Shown here piece by piece: positions 58,033 through 64,000 of a stretch of 64,000 nucleotides of DNA. This DNA is from Kineobactrum salinum (GTDB lineage Bacteria > Pseudomonadota > Gammaproteobacteria > Pseudomonadales > Halieaceae). The notes below the pieces were generated by a model. It had not been told where the DNA came from and ran no database searches. It was given only the letters and a program-made list of their open reading frames with translations. The position numbers and the translations under genes were made by a program. Positions within the stretch are counted from its first letter, which is position 1. Each line of letters begins with the position of its first letter. The stretch covers positions 1,612,001 through 1,676,000 of the forward strand of contig NZ_CP048711.1 of the NCBI RefSeq assembly GCF_010669285.1, in the 5' to 3' direction.

Positions 58033-59015
58033 TGGTCAATCCCCGCTGCCAGCCGCTCACTGAGCTGGAACACACTCATCGCATACATCGCGCTGTGATT
58101 GTAACGGGTGATCACGTAGAAATTGTGCAGGCCCAGCCAGTGTTCATGCCCCTCGGCCAGTTCAAAGCGGATGGCGGTGGCGCGGGCCCCGGGATCCAGC
58201 TCCCGACCCGGCTGCAGACCCGCCTCGACGAACTCCGCCACCGTGCGCTCCGGCACCAGGCCCGCGTTGAACCACTCGGCGGGCACCTCCGGCCCGGGCT
58301 CGGCGGCGACCACCACGGTTTCCCCGCTGCGCCAGCCGTGACGCTTGAAGTAATTGGCCACGCTGCCGATGGCGTCGACCGGATTGTTCCAGATATCGGT
58401 CACCCCATCGCCGTCGAAATCGACCGCGTAGCTGCGATAGCTGCTGGGCATGAACTGGCCATAGCCCATCGCCCCTGCGTAGGACCCCTTCATCGCCAGC
58501 GGGTCCATGCCCTGTTCCTCGGTCAGGATCAGGTAGTTCTTCAATTCCTTGGAAAAAAATGCCGACCGCCGCGGGTAATCGAAAGCCAGCGTGGACAGGG
58601 CGTCGATGACACGGTAGCTGCCGGCAATGCGGCCGTAGTAGGTCTCCACCCCGATAATGGCAACGATCACAGAGGCCGGCACGCCGGTTTCGGCCTCGGC
58701 GCGCTGCAACGTCTCGCGGTGGCGGGCATAGAACTCCAGCCCCTCGCGGGTACGCTGCTCAGTAAGAAATATCTGGCGGTATTCATGCCAGGGCTTGGCC
58801 TTTTCGGCCGGCCGGGCGATAGCTTCGAGTATGCTCTCCTGGCGCTGGGCCTGGGACAACACCTGCAGCAGGCGCTCGCGATCCAGGCCCTGCTCGGCGA
58901 CCAGTTCGTCGACCAGCAGGCGGGCAGCGGCGTGCTCGCCATAGTTGATCGAGCCGCTTGCCAGTGCCGACCAGAGGCCCAGCGCAGCCAAACCCCATTG
59001 CATCTGTATTTTCAT
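58029..59015 (-). CDS. mltB: Lytic murein transglycosylase B
   Basis: This 328-residue periplasmic murein hydrolase is of the MltB family (GH103). It has an N-terminal signal (about 1-21) without a clear lipobox. The catalytic Glu lies in IVAIIGVETYYGRIAGSYRV. KGSYAGAMGYGQFMPSSYRS and DGVTDIWNNPVDAIGSVANY are family signatures. It lies in the elongation block, after rodA and overlapping rlpA, and probably remodels the wall during elongation. Confidence 0.93.
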   Translation of the reverse strand: MKIQMQWGLAALGLWSALASGSINYGEHAAARLLVDELVAEQGLDRERLLQVLSQAQRQESILEAIARPAEKAKPWHEYRQIFLTEQRTREGLEFYARHRETLQRAEAETGVPASVIVAIIGVETYYGRIAGSYRVIDALSTLAFDYPRRSAFFSKELKNYLILTEEQGMDPLAMKGSYAGAMGYGQFMPSSYRSYAVDFDGDGVTDIWNNPVDAIGSVANYFKRHGWRSGETVVVAAEPGPEVPAEWFNAGLVPERTVAEFVEAGLQPGRELDPGARATAIRFELAEGHEHWLGLHNFYVITRYNHSAMYAMSVFQLSERLAAGIDQ

Positions 59016-59055
59016 CGTTCAGAGACTCTCATCACCGCTGCGCTCAGGGGCATCG

Positions 59056-60191
59056 CTAGCGCCCGCTACCGGATTCCGTGCTCACTGCCATCAGCAAGCC
59101 GAAACTGGCCATCAGTGTGACCACCGAGGTACCGCCGGCGCTGACCAGCGGCAGCGGCACCCCGACCACCGGCAGCAGACCGGCCACCATGCCCATGTTA
59201 ACAAAGATATAGACGAAAAACGTCAGCGTCAGGCTGCCGGCCACCAGCCGGCCAAAGCCGGATCCGGCGTGCATGCCTATCCAGAACCCGCGCAGGATGA
59301 TCAGCGCGTAAATACCCATCAGCGCCAGCACCCCGCGCAGACCAAATTCCTCGGCCAGTACCGCGATAATGAAATCGGTGTGTCCCTCCGGCAGAAAGTC
59401 CAGCTGGGACTGGGTGCCATTGAGCCAGCCCTTGCCCTCCCAGCCGCCCGAGCCGATCGCCGTCTTGGACTGGATGATATTCCAGCCGGCCCCCAGCTTG
59501 TCGCTCTCCGGGTTGAGCAGTGTCAGGATACGCTGCTTCTGGTAATCCTTGAGCAGGTACATCCACACCGGCCAGGACGAGAGCCCGGCCAGCAGCACCA
59601 CCCCCCGATGTAGCGCCAGCTGAGACCCGCCATGAAGACCACGAACAGGCCGCTGGCCGCAATCAGCAAGGCGGTGCCCAGATCCGGCTGCAGCAGGATC
59701 AGGGCCGAGGGCAGCGCGATGATCATGCCACAGGCCAACAGGTATTGCAGGCGCGGCGGCAGGATCCGCTCGGACAGGTACCAGGCGACTGTCAGCGGCA
59801 TCAGCAGCTTCATGATCTCCGAGGGCTGGAAGCGGAAGCCGCCGAGGGCGAGCCAGCGCTGGGCGCCCTTGGCTCCCACGCCGGCAAACATCACCGCCAG
59901 CAGCAGGGCCAGGCCGAACAGGTAGAGCCAGGGAGACCAGCGAAAATAGCGTTTCAGGTCCACCTGCGCCGCCACCAGCATCACTGCGTAGCCGAGCAGG
60001 AAATATTGCCCCTGACGCATCACCGCCGCGGCTCGCTGGCCGGAGGCACTGTACAGTACCACCAGGCCGAAGCAGGTCAGCAGCAGCAACAGCAACAGCA
60101 GTGGCAGGTCGATGTGCAGCCGCAGTGCCAGCGGCGGCCGCCGGGCGAGGCCGGCACTCTGTCCCGGCAACTGGCGGACATAATCCCCCAT
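59056..60191 (-). pseudogene. rodA: Rod shape-determining protein RodA, frame broken as sequenced
   Basis: RodA is the SEDS-family glycosyltransferase that polymerises peptidoglycan with PBP2. The restored protein is about 378 residues with about ten membrane helices. The N-terminal part ([31 protein letters not shown]) and the C-terminal part ([39 protein letters not shown]) are in different frames. The break is at six C on the plus strand (59601-59606); a seventh restores WRYIGGVVLLAG. Its start overlaps the mrdA stop (TGATG). RodA is essential in most rods, so I take this as a sequencing deletion. Confidence 0.9.
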
Positions 60192-62030
60192 CAGCTGCTC
60201 CCGGCCAGCAGCCAGGCGTCCAGCACCTGGCGGGCGACGGGATAGGCGGCAGAGGCACCGCCACCGTTTTCGATCAGCACGGCGACCGCGATAGTGGGCG
60301 CCTCCACCGGCGCAAAGGCAATGAACAGGCCGTGGTTGCGGTGCCGCTCCGCCACCTCCTCCTCCACGTAGATGGCATCCTGGGCGATACCGATCACCTG
60401 GGAAGTGCCTGTCTTGCTGGCCATTTCATACTCTATTCCTATACCGGCCTTGCGGGCGGTGCCGCGGGCGCTGTGCACCACCGCGCGCATCGCCTCGTGC
60501 ACCGCATCCCAGTGTTCGGCACTGGCGGCAACGCCTCTTTCTTCCAGCGGCTCCGGCACCTCGCCCCCTGCCTTCCGCAGCAGTCTGGGGGTCCGGTATT
60601 CCCCCTGGTTGCCAGTACGGTGGTAGCCACCGCCAACTGCAGCGGTGTCGCCAGCATATAGCCCTGGCCGATGCCGGCGCTGAGGGTCTCCCCCGGATAC
60701 CAGGGCTGGCCCAGCGTGTCCCGTTTCCAGCGGCTGGAAGGCAGCACCCCTGGACCTTCATTGGTGGTATCGATGCCGGTGCGCGCGCCCAGCCCGAAGG
60801 GTTGCAGATAGTCGTGCATGCCATCGATGGTGAGACGGCGGGCGAGATCGTAAAAATAGACGTCACAGGACTCGGCCACTGCCATTTGCAGGTCCACCCG
60901 CGGCGCATGGCCGGTACCACGAATCTTCAGGATCCAGTCCCGGTAGCGGCGGGAATCCCCGGGCAAGCGGTACCAGCCGGGATCGGGCACGGTGGTTTCG
61001 GGGGTTATCAACCCCGACTGCAGACCGGCCATCGCCATCATCGGCTTGATTGTGGAACCCGGTGGATACTGGCCCTGCACCGCGCGGTTGAACAGCGGCA
61101 CATCCAATGAATTGCGCAGCGCGCTGTAGTCGCGGCCGCTGATACCATTGACGAACAGGTTGGTATCGAAGCCGGGGGTGGAGACCAGAGCCAGCACACC
61201 GCCGGTCAACGGGTCTATCGCCACCACCGCGCCGCGCAGCTCGCCGAGGGCGGCGTGGGCAGTCTGTTGCAGCTGGAAGTCCAGGTGCAGGGTGATGTCC
61301 TCCCCCGGCACCGGATCAAAGCGCTCCAGCACCCGCAACACCCGGCCGTGGGCATTGGTCTCGACATTCTGGTAGCCGACCTCGCCGTGCAACAGCTCCT
61401 CGTAGTATTTCTCCACGCCCACCTTGCCGACGTGAAAGGTACCGCGATAGTCCCGCTCGTCCAGCTCCTGTACCTCCTGTTCGTTGATGCGCCCGACGTA
61501 ACCGATGGCGTGGGAGAACAACTCGCCGTGGGGTAGTGGCGCACCAATTGCGCATCCACTGTGACGCCGGGAAAGCGGTGCCGGTTCACCGCCAGCCGCG
61601 CCCGTTCATCCTCGGTCAGGCGAAACCGCAGCGGCACGGCTTCGTAGGGACGGCGGCGCTGCAACTTCTGGTGGAAATTTTCCAGGTCGGCCGCGGAGAT
61701 CGGCACCATGGTCTGCAGCTCTGCCAGAGTCGCCTCCAGGTCCGGCACCCGCTCGCGCACAATGGAGAGGATATGACTGGGGCGATTGTCGGCCAGCAGC
61801 ACCCCGTTGCGGTCGTAGATAAGGCCGCGCTTGGGCGGCAATGGCTGCAATTGAACCCGGTTGCGGTCGGACTGGGTGCGGTAGCTCTCGAAATTATTGA
61901 TCTGCAGATCGTAGTAGCGCAGCAGGATCATGCCCAGCAGCGCGATCACCAGCAGCACCGCGGTAACGGTGCGCGACCCATAGATGCGCGTCTCCCGGCT
62001 GGGATCCTTGAGGGTAATACGCTGTGGCAT
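60191..62030 (-). pseudogene. mrdA: Penicillin-binding protein 2 MrdA, frame broken twice as sequenced
   Basis: PBP2 is the elongation-specific transpeptidase. Three frames together encode a full-length protein (about 613 residues): 62030 down to about 61534 (membrane helix VTAVLLVIALLGMILLRYYD), then to about 60606, with the active-site STIK in YPPGSTIKPMMAMAG and SCD in AVAESCDVYFYDL, then to 60191 with KTG in YEMASKTGTSQVIG. Breaks lie at four G (61530-61533) and five C (60601-60605), each lacking one base. Two breaks in an essential gene point to base-calling errors. Confidence 0.9.
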
Positions 62031-62066
62031 GCGGTGCTGTGCCTGCTCTATTGGCGACCCGGAAAT

Positions 62067-62537
62067 CTAGCCGCGATGATACGGGTGCTTTACCGTAATT
62101 GTCCAAGCCCGATACAGCTGTTCCGCCAGCAGTACCCGCACCAGCGGATGTGGCAGGGTCAATGCACTCAGGGACCAGTGCCTTTCCGCCATTGCCAGGC
62201 ACTCCGCCGCCAGGCCATCCGGGCCGCCGACCAGCAAACTGACACTGGCGCCGGACATCTGCCAGTCCTCGAGCTGCGCTGCCAGCTGGGGTGTGCTCCA
62301 GCTCTCGCCCTCGACATCGAGCGCGATAACGCGATCGCCGGCAGGGATTGCTTTCAGGATTTGCTCCCCCTCCCGCGCCCGCAGCGCGGCGGCCTGGCTG
62401 TCCCGGCCCCGCCGGGCCAGCGGCAGCTCCCGCCATTCCAGCCTCAGCTCCCGCGGCAAACGTTTGCCGTACTCCGCCACCGCCGCCGCCACCCAGCCAG
62501 GCATCTTGCCGCCGACGGTGATGACGCGCAGCCGCAT
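62067..62537 (-). CDS. rlmH: 23S rRNA pseudouridine-1915 N3-methyltransferase RlmH
   Basis: RlmH methylates pseudouridine 1915 in helix 69 of 23S rRNA. ATG 62537 gives 156 residues starting [16 protein letters not shown]. The SPOUT knot is seen in [20 protein letters not shown] and the C-terminal [20 protein letters not shown]. The upstream reading is inside rsfS and discarded. The start overlaps the rsfS stop by one base. Confidence 0.95.
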   Translation of the reverse strand: MRLRVITVGGKMPGWVAAAVAEYGKRLPRELRLEWRELPLARRGRDSQAAALRAREGEQILKAIPAGDRVIALDVEGESWSTPQLAAQLEDWQMSGASVSLLVGGPDGLAAECLAMAERHWSLSALTLPHPLVRVLLAEQLYRAWTITVKHPYHRG

Positions 62538-62911
62538 CAGGCTTCCAGCGAAGAGTCGTCCGGTACCTCGGGACGGGCGCCGTCGGGCCGTACATCCACC
62601 CACAGCCGTTCCAGGTCGTAAAAGTCCCGGGTCGCCGGCAGCATGACGTGCACTACCACGTCGCCGAAGTCGACCAGCACCCAATCGCCAGTGGTCTCCC
62701 CCTCCACGCCCAGCGGACGCATACCCTGTTTTTTGGCCTCCATGCAGACATGATCCGCCAGCGACTTCACATGCCGGTTGGAAGTGCCGCTGGTAATCAC
62801 CAGGTAGTCCATCACATCGGTGAGAGCGGTGACGTCCAGGGTGGCGGTGTTGACCGCCTTCAGGTCCTCGAGCGCGTCGACGACCATTTGCTTGAGTTGT
62901 TCAGCTTCCAT
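62537..62911 (-). CDS. rsfS: Ribosomal silencing factor RsfS
   Basis: RsfS binds ribosomal protein uL14 and blocks subunit joining when nutrients are short. The 124-residue protein shows [20 protein letters not shown] and [20 protein letters not shown], both family signatures. A short acidic tail (about 108-124) ends the protein. It lies 23 bases after nadD. Confidence 0.95.
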   Translation of the reverse strand: MEAEQLKQMVVDALEDLKAVNTATLDVTALTDVMDYLVITSGTSNRHVKSLADHVCMEAKKQGMRPLGVEGETTGDWVLVDFGDVVVHVMLPATRDFYDLERLWVDVRPDGARPEVPDDSSLEA

Positions 62912-62934
62912 CAGTGGCTCTTTTTCTCCAGTAG

Positions 62935-63609
62935 TCAGTCCGTGTCAGCCGCATCTGTGTACAGCTGGTGTCTTTCAATATAGTCCAGTACCGAATCCGG
63001 CAGCAGATACCGCGCCGATCGTCCGGCCTGGCGCAGCGCGCGAATGCCAGTGGAGGAGATTGCCAGCTGGCTCAACTCCAGCAGCAACACGCCACCGGCG
63101 GGCGCCCGGCGCAGTTGGACCGCACTCTGCAGGCGATGCCGGTCCAGCCAGTCCTTCAGCTCGCCCCGCCCCGGCAGCGCCCAGCCCGGGCGGGCGATAA
63201 CCACGATATGGGCGTAGTTCAGCAACTCCTGCCAGCGGTGCCAGCGCGGCAGCCCCAGCAGCGCGTCACAACCCATCACCAGACACAGGCCGGGCCGGGG
63301 GCCATACTCGGCGCGCAGCTCCGCCAGACTGTCCACGGTATAGGACGGCCCGGCTCGACCCAGTTCCCGGCGATCGCAGCACAGCCGCGGCTCCCCGGCC
63401 ACAGCCAGCGCCACCATGTCCGCGCGCCGCGCCGCCGGACAGCGCGGCGCGGCGCGGTGCGGCGGCAGGGCACAGGGCATCAGGTGCAGGCGCTCCAGAT
63501 CGAGCTGCTCCAGCAACTCCACGGCAGAGCGCAAATGGCCGTTGTGGATCGGGTTGAAGGTGCCGCCGAGCACGCCGATGAGCCCGGCCGGGGCCGTTGC
63601 GGCTGTCAA
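62935..63609 (-). CDS. nadD: Nicotinate-nucleotide adenylyltransferase NadD
   Basis: NadD makes deamido-NAD from nicotinate mononucleotide and ATP. The 224-residue protein carries the nucleotidyltransferase motif [20 protein letters not shown] and the C-terminal [20 protein letters not shown] with the ISST-x-IR signature. The start appears to be TTG at 63609, overlapping the proA stop (TTGA); no ATG lies before the first motif. Confidence 0.93.
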   Translation of the reverse strand: MTAATAPAGLIGVLGGTFNPIHNGHLRSAVELLEQLDLERLHLMPCALPPHRAAPRCPAARRADMVALAVAGEPRLCCDRRELGRAGPSYTVDSLAELRAEYGPRPGLCLVMGCDALLGLPRWHRWQELLNYAHIVVIARPGWALPGRGELKDWLDRHRLQSAVQLRRAPAGGVLLLELSQLAISSTGIRALRQAGRSARYLLPDSVLDYIERHQLYTDAADTD

Positions 63610-64000
63610 CGCCGGACCTGCCCCTCGCCGAAGACCACGTATTTGCGCGAGGTGAGGCCCTCCAGCCCCACCGGGCCGCGGGCGTGCAGTTTGTCAGTGG
63701 AGATACCAATCTCGGCGCCAAGCCCGTACTCGAAGCCATCGGCAAAGCGGGTGGAAGCGTTGACCATCACCGAGCTGGAATCCACCTCGCGCAGGAAGCG
63801 CATTGCACGGCCATGGTCGCGGGTGACGATACTGTCGGTGTGGTGAGAACCATAGCAGCTGATATGGTCGATGGCGGCGTCGAGGTCGGCGACCACCCGC
63901 AGCGCCAGCACCGGCGCCAGGTATTCCTCGTACCAGTCCTGCTCAGTGGCGGGGGTGATCTCCGGCAGCAGCGCCAGACTGCGCTCGCAGCCGCGCAGTT
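63606..64000 (-). CDS. proA: Gamma-glutamyl phosphate reductase ProA (partial, 3' end)
   Basis: ProA reduces gamma-glutamyl phosphate to the semialdehyde in proline synthesis. Only the last 131 residues are in the window; the 5' part lies beyond 64000. The visible text includes [26 protein letters not shown]-type substrate-side sequence [38 protein letters not shown] and [20 protein letters not shown], all characteristic of ProA. It overlaps nadD by 4 bases, the conserved order. Confidence 0.95.
   Translation of the reverse strand, partial: LRGCERSLALLPEITPATEQDWYEEYLAPVLALRVVADLDAAIDHISCYGSHHTDSIVTRDHGRAMRFLREVDSSSVMVNASTRFADGFEYGLGAEIGISTDKLHARGPVGLEGLTSRKYVVFGEGQVRR

Noticed and set aside
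59056-60264. 402-residue alternative reading of rodA starting at 60264
   Set aside because: Only its C-terminal part is RodA; the first half is out-of-frame Ala/Arg-rich sequence, and the true N-terminus is in the frame starting at 60191.

Overview
This GC-rich window reads as the chromosome of a marine-type gammaproteobacterium. The gene order fmdB-aspS-yebC-ruvCAB-ybgC-tolQRAB-pal-cpoB-queE-queC-tRNA-Lys and the block proA-nadD-rsfS-rlmH-mrdA-rodA-mltB-rlpA-dacA-ybeD-lipB are both arranged as in Pseudomonas and its relatives. The TonB receptor, RND pumps, fatty acid desaturase and dispersed palindromic repeat suggest a Halieaceae/Cellvibrionales-like lineage. That placement is inference; no rRNA is present to settle it.

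Layout. (1) 1-2781: the edge of an integrated element, with a hairpin-rich 600-base leader, two tyrosine recombinases and an AlpA-like protein. It abuts the 3' end of tRNA-Lys at 2806-2881 and continues off the left edge. (2) 2957-15020, minus strand: queuosine precursor genes, the Tol-Pal envelope system, RuvABC Holliday junction processing behind a LexA box, yebC, aspS and an FmdB-type zinc ribbon. A histone-like HU gene lies upstream. (3) 15931-23286, plus strand: proS, a lytic transglycosylase, a LuxR-type regulator, a glutamine-synthetase-like ligase, an EEP-family hydrolase, a desaturase and a glutathione peroxidase. (4) 23494-29451: prfC, divergent from an RND efflux pair. (5) 29453-37096: a cluster with an AEC transporter, a TonB receptor, a secreted amidohydrolase, a kynureninase-like PLP enzyme and a PrnB/DUF1864 heme-dioxygenase-superfamily protein, with a divergent Lrp/AsnC regulator. 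This is the best candidate for an undescribed pathway. (6) 37132-41360: a second RND pair. (7) 41513-54948: a complete glycogen operon transcribed malQ-glgB-glgX-glgP-glgC-pgm-glgA. (8) 55046-64000: lipoate, cell-wall elongation and ribosome-silencing/NAD genes, ending in a partial proA.

Two observations cut across the regions. A palindromic repeat with a 31-bp inverted repeat occurs twice (12639-12790 and 23302-23480), and base changes in its inner stem compensate each other. Seven single-base frame breaks lie in homopolymer runs, in the desaturase, TonB receptor, PrnB-like gene, glgP, rodA and twice in mrdA. Because rodA and mrdA are normally required for rod growth, most of these are probably base-calling errors rather than gene decay. 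The poly-C tract in the TonB receptor could also be a real phase-variable site.
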